Translations under genes and position numbers: made by a program
Shown: positions 18,359 to 27,454 of the stretch, in pieces
Numbering within the stretch: the stretch's first letter is position 1
How the letters are laid out: every line of letters begins with the position of its first letter
The notes under the pieces: model-generated
Databases searched by the model: none
What the model was told of the DNA's origin: nothing
The model's input: only the letters and a program-made list of their open reading frames with translations
DNA from: Paenibacillus sp. FJAT-29882
GTDB lineage: Bacteria; Bacillota; Bacilli; Bacillales; DSM-1321
DNA: 64,000 nucleotides
Assembly (NCBI RefSeq): GCF_001510645.1
Contig: NZ_LMVB01000005.1
Span: forward strand, 62,001 to 126,000
Reading direction: 5' to 3'

Positions 18359-19966
18359 TAATTGTTTCTTTTGAAGATAATCACAAAGTAACTTAATAAA
18401 TAAATTTGTAATGAAGATCAGTAAAGATAAGACAAATATTTCATTGAATTTAGCGAAATGCTGTAGCTCTTTAATTTCGCTAGCTACTAACGAAGTTTGA
18501 GCTGTGACCAAAAAGATAATCCCGCTAACTGTAACCATTGAATTGATAAAATAGTAGCTAATCATCTCAATCACTGTCGATGCTGAGCTTGGTAGAATTA
18601 CTCGATAGATTGTCCTTATCCAGCTATCTCCCAATAATTCTCCAGTTGTTTCCCAAGATGGGTTCATTTTAGATAGCGAATTTTTCGCCATTAAATATGG
18701 TGTAGTAAAAAAGTGAACAATATTACATAGTACGATAATTGTGAATGTCCCTTTTAAACTACTGCCATTAAAAAGCAGTAAATACGATAAACCTAATACC
18801 ATACCTGGGACTGTGTTCGTCATCATTGAAATAATATCAATCGATGACTTCCATCTTAAAGGTGTACGGGCGTTTAGAATGGCTGAGCAATAGGCGAACA
18901 ACGTGCCTAATACAGCCGTTAATGTAGCAACTAGTAATGAATTTTTATAAACATCTGTTAAATCGCTAGATTGAAAGATGTTCATAACATGTTTCAATGT
19001 GAAAGTAAGATCATAAGGAAAACTATTTAAAAATGGGGCAATAAACATGACGGCAAAAATAGAAAGCATTGCTACTATAATTACCGAGGAAATAACCCCC
19101 AAACAAATATCTCTAAATTTATGTTGAATCAGCTCTATATTGCTAAACTTGTCATAATGAAAATTCAGTTTTTCAAGATAATTTAGTAGTAATACACCAA
19201 ACACGGCTGGTAGTAACATCAGTATGGCAATGACTGCACCATGATTAAAATCGGGAATGGAACCAAGCATCACTTGGTATAGTTGAGTCGCCACAACATA
19301 ATACGTCCCACCTACCGAAGCTGGTATTCCGAAGTCTGTAAAGCTCAAGATAAACGAAAGAACAAAAGCCCCACCTAAGGTTCCCAATAATGGCCGTACG
19401 ATTGTATTCATGAAACTTCTTAACGATCCATCCCCCATTAACTTGGAAACGACGATAAATTTTTTATCAATGTATTTAAAGGAATTATTAAGTAGAAGAA
19501 ACGCTGCTGGTACTGTATAAATCACATAGCCAATTAATAATCCATTAAATCCATAAATTTCAAATAAATTCCGTCCAAAGATTTTTGTTAGTAAGCCCTG
19601 ATTTCCAAATGAATACATAATGGCGAACCCATACGTAATCGTTGGAAGTAACATCGGAATTACAATACCGGTTTTAATGACGGTTTTTATCGGGCGGTAG
19701 ATTCTTGTACAATTGACGGCATAAGCAAGAGTAAATGCTAGAATCGTTGTGATGACAGCCGTCATGGTAGAAATTTTTATGCTATTTCCAAATGCCTCAA
19801 TTAAGTCCTTATTAGACAGAATCGAAAGATAATTTGAGATACCAAACCCCTGATTTGTTTCAAACGAGCGAACAAATAAAGTGCCAAGCGGGAATAATAG
19901 AAACACTGCAAATACCACTAGTATAGATAAATAAATGACTCGCATTTCTGTTTTCACATTAGGCAT
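18350..19966 (-). CDS. 2-aminoethylphosphonate ABC importer, fused double permease (PhnU-PhnV-like)
   Basis: 538 residues with about 12 membrane segments; two tandem BPD_transp_1 permease domains, each with an EAA-like loop (about residues 160-190 and 430-460), so one polypeptide replaces the usual PhnU+PhnV pair. The frame is open from 20080, but that would overlap the ATPase by 120 bases; I use the ATG at 19964-19966, which overlaps the ATPase stop by eight bases. The ribosome binding site is weak, consistent with translational coupling. Confidence 0.88.
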   Translation of the reverse strand: MPNVKTEMRVIYLSILVVFAVFLLFPLGTLFVRSFETNQGFGISNYLSILSNKDLIEAFGNSIKISTMTAVITTILAFTLAYAVNCTRIYRPIKTVIKTGIVIPMLLPTITYGFAIMYSFGNQGLLTKIFGRNLFEIYGFNGLLIGYVIYTVPAAFLLLNNSFKYIDKKFIVVSKLMGDGSLRSFMNTIVRPLLGTLGGAFVLSFILSFTDFGIPASVGGTYYVVATQLYQVMLGSIPDFNHGAVIAILMLLPAVFGVLLLNYLEKLNFHYDKFSNIELIQHKFRDICLGVISSVIIVAMLSIFAVMFIAPFLNSFPYDLTFTLKHVMNIFQSSDLTDVYKNSLLVATLTAVLGTLFAYCSAILNARTPLRWKSSIDIISMMTNTVPGMVLGLSYLLLFNGSSLKGTFTIIVLCNIVHFFTTPYLMAKNSLSKMNPSWETTGELLGDSWIRTIYRVILPSSASTVIEMISYYFINSMVTVSGIIFLVTAQTSLVASEIKELQHFAKFNEIFVLSLLIFITNLFIKLLCDYLQKKQLTK

Positions 19967-20711
19967 GTTTTTCACCGAATAAGTTATAAATATTTTGTCT
20001 CTTAATCTGTAATTGTTTAAGAATAAATTCTTCAACAAAATCATTTTGGGGTTGATTGATAATTTCCTGCGGTGTTCCAAATTGAGATATATTCCCCTGA
20101 TTAATAATTAGAATTTTATCTGACAAAGTTAATGCTTCTTCCGGATCATGCGTTACAATAATCGTCGTAAGCTTAAACTCCCTTGCAATAGATTGAATAC
20201 GTTGTTTAATGGATTCTTTAATGACCCCGTCTAGTGCACTTAAAGGCTCATCTAGTAATAATATTTTCGGTTTCATAACTAATGTCCTTGCAAGAGCCAC
20301 CCTCTGTTTCTGGCCACCTGATAACTCGCCAATTTTCTTTGTTAAATGAGGTTTTAACTCTAAGAATTCGATGTATTCTTGAAGCTCTTTCTCGGACACT
20401 AATCCCTTCTTATTTTTTAAACCATATACAATGTTTTCATAAGCACTTAAATGGGGAAAGAGCGCATAATCTTGGAATACGATATTAAATCCTCGATTCT
20501 TCATTGGCACATGACTCATATCCATATCATTAAAGATAATCTTTCCATGGTCCAATTGGGTTAAGCCTAAAATAATATTTAATAAAGTGGTTTTTCCACT
20601 CCCACTCGGACCTAATAGGGAAACAATTTCACCAGCTTTAATTTCAATATTTATGTCATCTAAAACTACTTTTCTATCGAATTGTTTGCTTACATTTTGT
20701 AATTTCAGCAA
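19959..20711 (-). CDS. 2-aminoethylphosphonate ABC importer, ATPase (PhnT-like)
   Basis: 250 residues. Walker A GPSGSGKTT, signature LSGGQKQRVALART, Walker B ILLLDEPLSALD and switch THDPEEAL. I place the start at TTG 20709-20711 because AAGGGGG is seven bases upstream; a GTG at 20718-20720 lies directly against that motif. First gene of the phosphonate operon, which runs ATPase-permease-binding protein-phnW-phnX. Confidence 0.9.
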   Translation of the reverse strand: MLKLQNVSKQFDRKVVLDDINIEIKAGEIVSLLGPSGSGKTTLLNIILGLTQLDHGKIIFNDMDMSHVPMKNRGFNIVFQDYALFPHLSAYENIVYGLKNKKGLVSEKELQEYIEFLELKPHLTKKIGELSGGQKQRVALARTLVMKPKILLLDEPLSALDGVIKESIKQRIQSIAREFKLTTIIVTHDPEEALTLSDKILIINQGNISQFGTPQEIINQPQNDFVEEFILKQLQIKRQNIYNLFGEKHA

Positions 20712-20754
20712 ACTGTTCACCCCCTTAAATACAACCTTAGTATAAAAACTAGAT

Positions 20755-20803
20755 GTAAATTAATATAAAGATTCACGTAAATACCGTGTAAATGTTGCGT
20801 AAT
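20755..20803. promoter_or_regulatory. 11-bp phased GTAA repeats, probable DeoR-family operator
   Basis: GTAA occurs at 20755, 20777, 20788 and 20799, with a degenerate TAAA at 20766, so the units are exactly 11 bases apart. It lies between the phosphonate operon and the divergent DeoR gene. DeoR-type repressors often bind direct repeats spaced by one helical turn, so this is the likely operator (inference). Confidence 0.5.
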
Positions 20804-20958
20804 TTATAATTAACTTGATACAAACTTACGCCTAACTTATTCTATATTCATGATCAACTTTTTTATTGTTTATGTAAATATATTGAATACATAATAAGTA
20901 ATCAGTACACTAGAATTAATACTTCTTTAAAAAATGATAACTTTGAGTAGGTGAATAT

Positions 20959-21723
20959 ATGTTTCCAGTTGAAAGACAACAGAAAATTATTGAATTATTA
21001 ATGGTAAAAAAGGTTCTCAAAATATCTGAGTTAACCGAAGAATTAAAAGTCTCTGTTGATACTCTTCGTAGAGATCTAAACCTGCTTACAAAACAAGGGA
21101 AAATTGAAAAAATTTATGGTGGAGTTAAACTCGTTGAAGCAAAATTTGGGGAATCGACAATTGACGAACGCTTGGTCAGCCATATAAATGAAAAAGAAGT
21201 AATTGCACAAAAATGTAGCGATTTGATCTATGACGGTGATTGTATTTTTATAGATAGCGGTTCGACAACCTATCAAATTGCAAAATATATTAAAAATAAG
21301 AAGAAGCTAACGGTAGTGACGAATTCAATTCCTGTTGTATTAGAACTAATAAATAGCGATGTAGAACTGATTATCATTGGTGGAAAGGTCAGACATAATG
21401 AACAGTCTGTAGTAGCTTATGATTATTTATTCAATTTCAGCGAATTGAATATAGTAAAAGCGTTTATTTGTGCTAGTGGGATTACAGTCGAAAAAGGAAT
21501 CTCTGATTATAATTTAGAAGAAGCGATTACGAGGAAAAAAATGATTGAATTATCTAAAGAAATTTATGTTGCCGCAGACAGTACAAAATTCGGTAAGGAT
21601 GTCACCATTGGTATTGCAGCACTTGATAAAATTCATTACATTATTACAGACCAAAATGTAAATAAAAATCTCATCGATTCATTTAAGAAAACAAATACCC
21701 AATTACTTATTTCAGAATGTTAA
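20959..21723 (+). CDS. DeoR-family transcriptional regulator, probable regulator of the phosphonate operon
   Basis: 254 residues: winged HTH at 1-58 (RQQKIIELLMVKKVLKISELTEELKVSVDTLRRDLNLL), then a DeoRC effector domain with the DGDCIFIDSGSTT and VVTNSIPVV motifs that bind phosphorylated ligands. Divergent from the phn operon with a shared 250-base control region, hence the proposed link. Phosphonate regulators in other genera are often GntR or LysR type, so DeoR here is of some interest. Confidence 0.85.
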   Translation: MFPVERQQKIIELLMVKKVLKISELTEELKVSVDTLRRDLNLLTKQGKIEKIYGGVKLVEAKFGESTIDERLVSHINEKEVIAQKCSDLIYDGDCIFIDSGSTTYQIAKYIKNKKKLTVVTNSIPVVLELINSDVELIIIGGKVRHNEQSVVAYDYLFNFSELNIVKAFICASGITVEKGISDYNLEEAITRKKMIELSKEIYVAADSTKFGKDVTIGIAALDKIHYIITDQNVNKNLIDSFKKTNTQLLISEC

Positions 21724-21733
21724 TACGTATACT

Positions 21734-21787
21734 AAAAAAACGGAAATTCTACTTGTCATGAACAAACAAGCGGAATTTCCGTTTTCT
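21734..21787 (+). terminator. Rho-independent terminator after deoR
   Basis: AAAACGGAAATTC … GGAATTTCCGTTTTC stem and T-rich tail, just after the regulator stop. 21788-21914 shows nothing further. Confidence 0.8.
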
Positions 21788-21914
21788 ATTAGTTTATATA
21801 ACAAAATTTGGATATTATTTAAAAGTTCATAGTAGCATTGAAGTTTCTTATCAACCTAAGCATAATTCGTTCATAAATGATGGTTCATAAAAGCAAAGCA
21901 AACCTAGTCTTCTA

Positions 21915-22415
21915 TTAACGATTATCCACTTTTTCAGGATAAAGATCATGATTCATCAAACGGAAATTGGCCATCTCTTCGTACTTGGTACCTGGTTTCC
22001 CATAATTGCACCATGGATCGATGGAAATTCCACCACGTGGTGTAAATTTCCCCCAAACTTCAATATACCTTGGGTCAAGTAATTTTATTAGATCGTTCAT
22101 AATGATGTTAACGCAATCTTCATGGAAATCACCATGATTACGAAAACTGAAAAGATATAATTTTAGTGATTTACTCTCGACAATTTTTTGATCTGGAACG
22201 TAAGAAATATACATCGTTGCAAAATCAGGCTGGTGTGTCAGTGGGCATAAGCTAGTGAACTCCGGACAATTAAATTTCACGAAATAATCACGATTCGAAT
22301 GAAGATTATCTACTGCCTCTAATACCTCTGGTGCATAATCAAATGAATATTGTGTATGTTGGTTACCTAATAATGTCAAATCCTTCAAACCTTCTTCATT
22401 GCTTCGGCCAGACAT
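21915..22415 (-). CDS. queF: NADPH-dependent 7-cyano-7-deazaguanine reductase
   Basis: 166 residues, the short (YkvM-type) QueF. The catalytic Cys is in [14 protein letters not shown], and the family pattern [20 protein letters not shown] contains the NADPH-binding loop. It reduces preQ0 to preQ1 on the pathway to queuosine in tRNA. AAGGGGG is eight bases before the ATG. The other queuosine genes (queC, queD, queE) are not next to it, yet the preQ1 riboswitch is kept upstream. Confidence 0.96.
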   Translation of the reverse strand: MSGRSNEEGLKDLTLLGNQHTQYSFDYAPEVLEAVDNLHSNRDYFVKFNCPEFTSLCPLTHQPDFATMYISYVPDQKIVESKSLKLYLFSFRNHGDFHEDCVNIIMNDLIKLLDPRYIEVWGKFTPRGGISIDPWCNYGKPGTKYEEMANFRLMNHDLYPEKVDNR

Positions 22416-22503
22416 AAAAAAATCCCCCTTGTAAATGGTTTCCCGACACTGTTTTAAAAGAGAGATCCGCTAATCATTCTATTGCAACTAAAAGGACAAA
22501 GCA

Positions 22504-22532
22504 TAAAAAGCCATGCCCAGTATGGACATGGC
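22504..22532 (-). terminator. Riboswitch-controlled terminator before queF
   Basis: On the minus strand GCCATGTCC…GGGCATGGC is followed by TTTTTATG. The preceding TATGGATACATGG can pair with its left arm CCATGTCCATA, so an antiterminator and a terminator are mutually exclusive. Confidence 0.8.
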
Positions 22533-22548
22533 AAATTCCCATGTATCC

Positions 22549-22585
22549 ATAGTTTTTTATAGAGGGTATCAGCTATGAACCTCTC
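22549..22585 (-). promoter_or_regulatory. preQ1-I riboswitch aptamer
   Basis: The minus strand reads AGAGGTTCATAGCTGATACC then CTCTATAAAAAACTA, the class preQ1-I pattern: a P1 stem AGAGG/CCTCT with an A-rich tail forming the H-type pseudoknot. It lies 134 bases upstream of queF with the terminator between, indicating transcriptional control by the pathway product. Confidence 0.93.
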
Positions 22586-22830
22586 CCGCTTACGTACGGG
22601 AATTCTCTTTCATATCATAAAGAACACTTGGCAAAACGTCAATTGAAACTTTATATCGTTTTATTATAGAAGGCGAGTATACAACATAGTTAATATGCTC
22701 AAAGAAGGTTTTGGAAATTCCTAACACGCTTTTCTACAAAAGTGCAAATATTATTTTTAATTCTAATGAATCTGAAGGTATCGTCAATATTCCATCAATT
22801 GTGTAGTATATGCTACAAATCCTATGATAT

Positions 22831-22852
22831 AAGGAGGAATTGGTAGATGTAG
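22831..22852 (+). other. Strong ribosome binding site with start-stop codon pair in the NCS1 permease leader
   Basis: AAGGAGG (22831-22837) is followed after nine bases by ATG directly joined to TAG. Either the relic of a lost gene or a minimal start-stop leader. The 160 bases from here to the permease contain no element I recognise. Confidence 0.35.
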
Positions 22853-23014
22853 CGGACTTCTAGTAGTCTAAGCACCAAGCAACCGCAATAATGACGTTTG
22901 ATAATTTCCTAGTTATATTGATATATTGAATATAGAGTGTAGCGGGATGATGAATCTGTGCATAGCAGCCAGAAACTAATTTGTGAAATAATACACAAAA
23001 AGGAGTAGATACGT

Positions 23015-24415
23015 ATGAGATCTGTCAATGTAACAGATCACAAAGTGAAAGAAGAAATGAAAGATGATTATTCATTAGATAGAGTGCCACGGCAACAAAG
23101 GAATATGGGTTGGTTAAGTATTACAAATATTACCTTTGGTATAGCAACAGCCATTTTTTATTTTCAAATGGGAAGCGTTATGGCGCTTCAATTCGGAGCC
23201 ATTAATGCCATTATATCCTCCATATATGCGATAATCGTAGCCGGCATACTCGGAACATTCATTGCTTATCTTTCAGCAAAATCCGGTATGAACGTCAATT
23301 TATTATCCAGAGGGGGCGGATTTGGCTATATAGGCGCATCATTAACCTCGTTCATTTATGCAACAAACTTCATTATGTATTGTGCGTTTGAAGGCTTGAT
23401 TTTAGTTTCAGCCATTCATACCTTCTTCCCGGTCATTCCAGAATGGGTGCTAATCGTTCTCTTCGGAACAATCGTTATTCCTTTGAATTGGTTTGGTATA
23501 AAACAATTGGATAAATTACAAAAGTGGTCTTTACCTATTTTTGCTGTTTTTTTGGTAACCGCAATCATTGTATCCATTTACACACCGTCAGTATATGAAG
23601 GTAGTTTTTGGACATATATGCCAGATGGCGTTCAAGTCGGGGGTAAGGCTTTACTACTTTGTATCGGCATGCACCACGGAATCATGGGTTTGACAGCCCT
23701 GCTTGCTTCGGACTATGCCCGTTTCCTTAAACCAAAAGATATCAAAGTAGGATCGGTTGCGATTGGATTTATTCCACAGATTTTCTGTTTTGGTGTCATG
23801 GGTGGTCTTGGCATATGGTTTGGTGTTCGTCTGGGCGAACCAAATCCAGGGGTTTACATCGTACTGCTTCTTGGTATTGGAGGAGCATTATTCACCATGC
23901 TAACCCAATTGAGAATTAATGTGACAAATATATATAGCAGTTCCTTATCATTATCTAACTTCTTCGAAAACATCTTTAAATTTACACCTGGCAGACGATT
24001 CTGGGTTATTGTATCCGGTATATCGGCGATCGTTTTAATGCTATGTGACATAGTGGATCATTTAGATACAGCAATGACATTCCAGGGAGTCTTTTTATTG
24101 GCTTGGGCTGCCATATTAGTCACTGACGCCATGGTTGTGAAAAAATTACTGAAAATTGGACCTGGTTATTATGAGGCACGGCAGAAGTATTTATATAAAT
24201 GGAATCCCGTTGGAGTCGTGTCTTTACTAATTGCAAGCGGCTTAGGGACAATAGCAGCATTAGGATATATGGGAGCGTTCTTACAAAGTACTGCAGCATT
24301 CTTTGCTGCGATTCTAGCAGCTATACTTACAGTCATTATAGCAATTTTCACAAAAGGAAAATACTATTATAAAAGCGAACCTAATGACATTCACAAGGAA
24401 GATCGTATTGCATAA
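23015..24415 (+). CDS. NCS1-family nucleobase/vitamin:cation symporter
   Basis: 466 residues with about 12 membrane segments and a hydrophilic N-terminus (DRVPRQQRNMGWLSITNITFGIATA). This N-terminal pattern and the LLSRGGGFGYIGASLTS stretch place it in the NCS1 (CodB/PurP-like) cytosine-purine-hydantoin permease family. AAAGGAG precedes the ATG by ~10 bases. It stands alone, so the substrate is open. A LysR/CofE-like divergon follows after a 700-base gap. Confidence 0.85.
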   Translation: MRSVNVTDHKVKEEMKDDYSLDRVPRQQRNMGWLSITNITFGIATAIFYFQMGSVMALQFGAINAIISSIYAIIVAGILGTFIAYLSAKSGMNVNLLSRGGGFGYIGASLTSFIYATNFIMYCAFEGLILVSAIHTFFPVIPEWVLIVLFGTIVIPLNWFGIKQLDKLQKWSLPIFAVFLVTAIIVSIYTPSVYEGSFWTYMPDGVQVGGKALLLCIGMHHGIMGLTALLASDYARFLKPKDIKVGSVAIGFIPQIFCFGVMGGLGIWFGVRLGEPNPGVYIVLLLGIGGALFTMLTQLRINVTNIYSSSLSLSNFFENIFKFTPGRRFWVIVSGISAIVLMLCDIVDHLDTAMTFQGVFLLAWAAILVTDAMVVKKLLKIGPGYYEARQKYLYKWNPVGVVSLLIASGLGTIAALGYMGAFLQSTAAFFAAILAAILTVIIAIFTKGKYYYKSEPNDIHKEDRIA

Positions 24416-24736
24416 AATAGTAAGTTAATTTTTACAGTCTCCTAATTTTTTATTCTCGTTCTCCCCGGTATCCCCCCTTCCGGATAGCCTTTTTATTGGG
24501 CACTTGATTTGTCTCTCGCTATTTTCTCTCTACGTTTTATCCAAGTTGAGACTTGGAATCGATTCAGGGGGGATATACAAGTAAAAAAGGTGCTTAAAGT
24601 ATGCAGGTTAAAAGAGAGGAATTATGTTGTCAGATTCCTCATTATGCTCAGCTAGCAATCTTTTTCAGGTTTACTCGTAAGTCCTATCCTTTAAACCACC
24701 ATGCAGTTCTTTTGGATATGCCAACGTTAGCTTAAT

Positions 24737-24754
24737 AGGTTGTTATAACAACCT
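24737..24754. other. Perfect 18-bp palindrome
   Basis: AGGTTGTTATAACAACCT, fully symmetrical, followed by CATTTTT. Could be an operator or a small terminator stem. The rest of 24416-24770 shows no gene. Confidence 0.45.
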
Positions 24755-24772
24755 CATTTTTGAATAAGAGTC

Positions 24773-24818
24773 AAAGGGAGTAGCCATATAGACTGACTAA
24801 GTCTGGCTACCCCTTTTT
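24773..24818 (+). terminator. Rho-independent terminator-like hairpin
   Basis: AAAGGGAGTAGCCA … TGGCTACCCCTTTTT with a GACT/AGTC inner stem. It lies ~360 bases after the NCS1 gene. Confidence 0.65.
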
Positions 24819-24895
24819 GGTATCTAAAAGTCCTCGAGGCTCCAACAATTAAATGGTTGAAATACTAATTTAGCGAAATACTCTTTATAGAGGTA

Positions 24896-25098
24896 GTTCA
24901 AAAAGTCCGGTAAAAAAGCTTGCGGATTGCTTCAAAGCTCACTAATGACCTTCTGTTAATACCGCGCACGTCCTGTGCGCAACACAGAAGTCAGCACATC
25001 CTGTGCAAGTCCGGTCCTCACGTATTACTCCATACGCGCAGGTCCTCTCGAGATGCGCTCCTCGAACTTTTCGGCTCTTTTTATCCTCTTTTTTGAAC
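24896..25098. mobile_element. MITE-like non-coding element, ~203 bp
   Basis: Begins GTTCAAAAAGTCCGG and ends CCTCTTTTTTGAAC, giving imperfect terminal inverted repeats. The inside has short GC-rich hairpins (GCACGTCCTGTGC, GCACATCCTGTGC) and no ORF. A shorter copy with the same right-end sequence (TTCGAGGAGCGCATCTCGAG) is at 33642-33729 in opposite orientation. No matching transposase is in the window. Confidence 0.6.
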
Positions 25099-25110
25099 AT
25101 GCACTTATAC

Positions 25111-25995
25111 TTATTTATTTTCTATGATCTCAACAAATTTCGTTGAAGCTGGCGATAATGGTACACTTTTCAAAAAACAGACACCGATATTTCTCTTTGG
25201 TATTTCCTCCATTAATTGAACTTCATACACTAGTCCATTATTTAAATATTCTTGGGAAAATTCTTTCGTCACACATGCAATTCCTAAATTTATCTTAGCA
25301 AACTCCAATAATAAATCATGGGATCCTAATTCAAATTCTGGCGAAATCTTAATACCTTTAGATATCATAAAATCCTCAACATATTTTCTGGAAATCGATT
25401 TCGGTTCGAGTAATATTAAGGGCAGTTTTACTACTTCATTAAGGCTTATTGGCCTAGATAAGCTATTCTTATATTTCTCCCCACAAACAAAAATATCGTG
25501 GACATCAATACATGGGATAAGTTCTAATGTAGGATCATCAAGGGGAAAATTACAAATTGCTATATCAACTTCTCCTGATTTTAAAATAGAACAAATCTCT
25601 AATGTTGTACCATTAACAATCTTTAATTTAATATTAGGATATTGATTATGAAAGGCTTCTAAGTAAGGAAGTAAATAATACCTAGATATCGTATCACCTA
25701 CACCTATCTTTAATTCCCCTGTCGTTAAATTTTTAAACTCCAAAATCTTTTCTTCCCCAACATCAATTAAATTAAGGGCCAAATGAACATATTCAAATAG
25801 AAGACTGCCCTCGTTTGTTAATGATACTCCCTTTGGAGTTCTATTAAATAGACGGATATCTAATTCTCTTTCTAACTGCATGATCGCTTGACTGACAGCT
25901 GGTTGTGTCATATAAAGGTCTTTTGCTGCCTTAGAAAAACTCTCGCTTTTTCCTACCTTATAAAATACTTTATATAAATCTAATTTACTTACCAT
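25111..25995 (-). CDS. LysR-family transcriptional regulator (CysL/CbbR-like)
   Basis: 294 residues from the ATG at 25993-25995, which has AGGAG seven bases upstream; the frame is open to 26019. N-terminal LTTR helix-turn-helix (SESFSKAAKDLYMTQPAVSQAIMQLERELDIRLF) and a PBP-like effector domain (GVGDTISRYYLLPYLEAFHNQYPNIKLKI). Divergent from the CofE-like gene, which is its most likely target; an inverted repeat sits between them. Confidence 0.9.
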   Translation of the reverse strand: MVSKLDLYKVFYKVGKSESFSKAAKDLYMTQPAVSQAIMQLERELDIRLFNRTPKGVSLTNEGSLLFEYVHLALNLIDVGEEKILEFKNLTTGELKIGVGDTISRYYLLPYLEAFHNQYPNIKLKIVNGTTLEICSILKSGEVDIAICNFPLDDPTLELIPCIDVHDIFVCGEKYKNSLSRPISLNEVVKLPLILLEPKSISRKYVEDFMISKGIKISPEFELGSHDLLLEFAKINLGIACVTKEFSQEYLNNGLVYEVQLMEEIPKRNIGVCFLKSVPLSPASTKFVEIIENK

Positions 25996-26056
25996 ATAAG
26001 CACTCCTTATACCCACCATTCGATATATCCATTTTACTTATATCACTAAAACGATG

Positions 26057-26082
26057 TATAGTACAAGTAGGGACATACTATA
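26057..26082. promoter_or_regulatory. Inverted repeat, probable LysR-regulator site
   Basis: TATAGTA, 12 bases, TACTATA: perfect 7-bp arms between the divergent lysR and CofE-like starts, resembling the T-N11-A type of LTTR site. Confidence 0.55.
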
Positions 26083-26114
26083 AATTAACTTTGTGAGTTT
26101 AAGGAGCGATTATT

Positions 26115-27305
26115 TTGGAAAGAGTTGTAGGAACAGTTGTAAGAGGTCTTCGTTGTCCAATCATCAATCAAGGGGATAACATCGAAGAAATCGTTGTTGA
26201 TAGTGTGTTAAAAGCTGCAGAAGTGGAAGGTTTCAACATTAATGATAAAGATATCGTTACATTAACAGAATCAATCGTAGCTCGTGCTCAAGGGAATTAC
26301 GCGACGATTGATCATATCGCTAAAGATGTTAAAGCAAAATTCGCAGAAGATACTGTTGGTGTTATTTTTCCTATCTTAAGTCGTAATCGTTTTTCAAACT
26401 TGCTCCGCGGTATTGCAAAAGGCGCAAAAAAAATTGTTTTAATGCTTAGCTACCCATCTGATGAAGTTGGAAATCACTTAGTTGATATTGACGTTCTTGA
26501 TGAAAAGGGAGTTAACCCTTGGACAGATGTATTAACAGAAAAACAATTCCGTGATCATTTTGGCTATAATAAACATCCTTTTACTGGCGTTGATTATATT
26601 GAATATTATAAATCGCTAGTTGAAGAGTGCGGCGTTGAATGCGAAGTGATCTTCTCAAATAATGCAAAAACCATCTTAAATTACACAAAAAGTGTTCTTA
26701 CTTGTGATATTCATACAAGATTCAGAACAAAGAAAATCTTAAAAGCAAATGGTGGAGAAAAAATTTATAGCCTTGATAACATATTAGCAGCGTCTATTGA
26801 TGGCAGCGGATGTAATGAAGCTTATGGTCTGCTTGGCTCTAATAAAGCAACAGAAGATAGTGTGAAACTTTTCCCACGTAACTGCCAACCTGTCGTTGAT
26901 AACATACAGCATATGCTTAAAGAAAAGACTGGAAAAGATGTTGAAGTCATGGTTTATGGAGATGGAGCATTCAAAGATCCGGTAGGTAAGATTTGGGAAC
27001 TTGCTGATCCAGTCGTATCACCCGCTTACACATCCGGGCTTGATGGAACACCTAATGAAGTAAAGTTAAAATATCTTGCTGATAATAACTTTGCTGATTT
27101 AAGAGGCGAAGAACTTCAACAAGCGATCTCTCAATACATTAACAATAAAGGTGCTGATCTTGTAGGAACAATGGAAGCACAAGGTACGACGCCTAGAAAA
27201 CTTACTGACCTAATAGGTTCTCTATCTGATTTAACTTCAGGAAGTGGCGATAAAGGTACACCTATCGTCTTTATACAAGGTTATTTTGATAACTATACAA
27301 AATAA
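26115..27305 (+). CDS. CofE-like amide ligase (F420-0:gamma-glutamyl ligase family)
   Basis: 396 residues; TTG start with AAGGAG eight bases upstream. The N-terminal VVGTVVRGLRCPIINQGDNIEEIV, DIVTLTESIVARAQGN and the later VYGDGAFKDPVGKIWELADPVV follow the CofE/F420_ligase family pattern. CofE joins glutamate to F420-0, but F420 biosynthesis is unusual in Bacillales and no other F420 gene is present. Some CofE relatives act instead in folate gamma-glutamylation. Function therefore unknown: an amide/peptide ligase acting on an unidentified acid is the safest statement. Under a divergent LysR regulator. Confidence 0.75.
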   Translation: MERVVGTVVRGLRCPIINQGDNIEEIVVDSVLKAAEVEGFNINDKDIVTLTESIVARAQGNYATIDHIAKDVKAKFAEDTVGVIFPILSRNRFSNLLRGIAKGAKKIVLMLSYPSDEVGNHLVDIDVLDEKGVNPWTDVLTEKQFRDHFGYNKHPFTGVDYIEYYKSLVEECGVECEVIFSNNAKTILNYTKSVLTCDIHTRFRTKKILKANGGEKIYSLDNILAASIDGSGCNEAYGLLGSNKATEDSVKLFPRNCQPVVDNIQHMLKEKTGKDVEVMVYGDGAFKDPVGKIWELADPVVSPAYTSGLDGTPNEVKLKYLADNNFADLRGEELQQAISQYINNKGADLVGTMEAQGTTPRKLTDLIGSLSDLTSGSGDKGTPIVFIQGYFDNYTK

Positions 27306-27341
27306 TACGAATGATTCATTAATTAGATAATGATATAAAAG

Positions 27342-27378
27342 AAATAAGCAATACTAGCCTTTACTAGTATTGCTTATT
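27342..27378. terminator. Rho-independent terminator (bidirectional)
   Basis: AATAAGCAATACTAG … CTAGTATTGCTTATTT between convergent genes. Confidence 0.8.
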
Positions 27379-27454
27379 TAAATTCTATGCAGTCAAAAAA
27401 TACGATCTTCTATACTCTTATAACTTAGTTACTATATGCAAGAAAGATGTAGCT

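Noticed and set aside
23000-27305. NCS1 permease and CofE-like gene as one pathway
   Set aside because: They are separated by ~700 bases with a terminator, a MITE and a divergent regulator; co-function is not supported.
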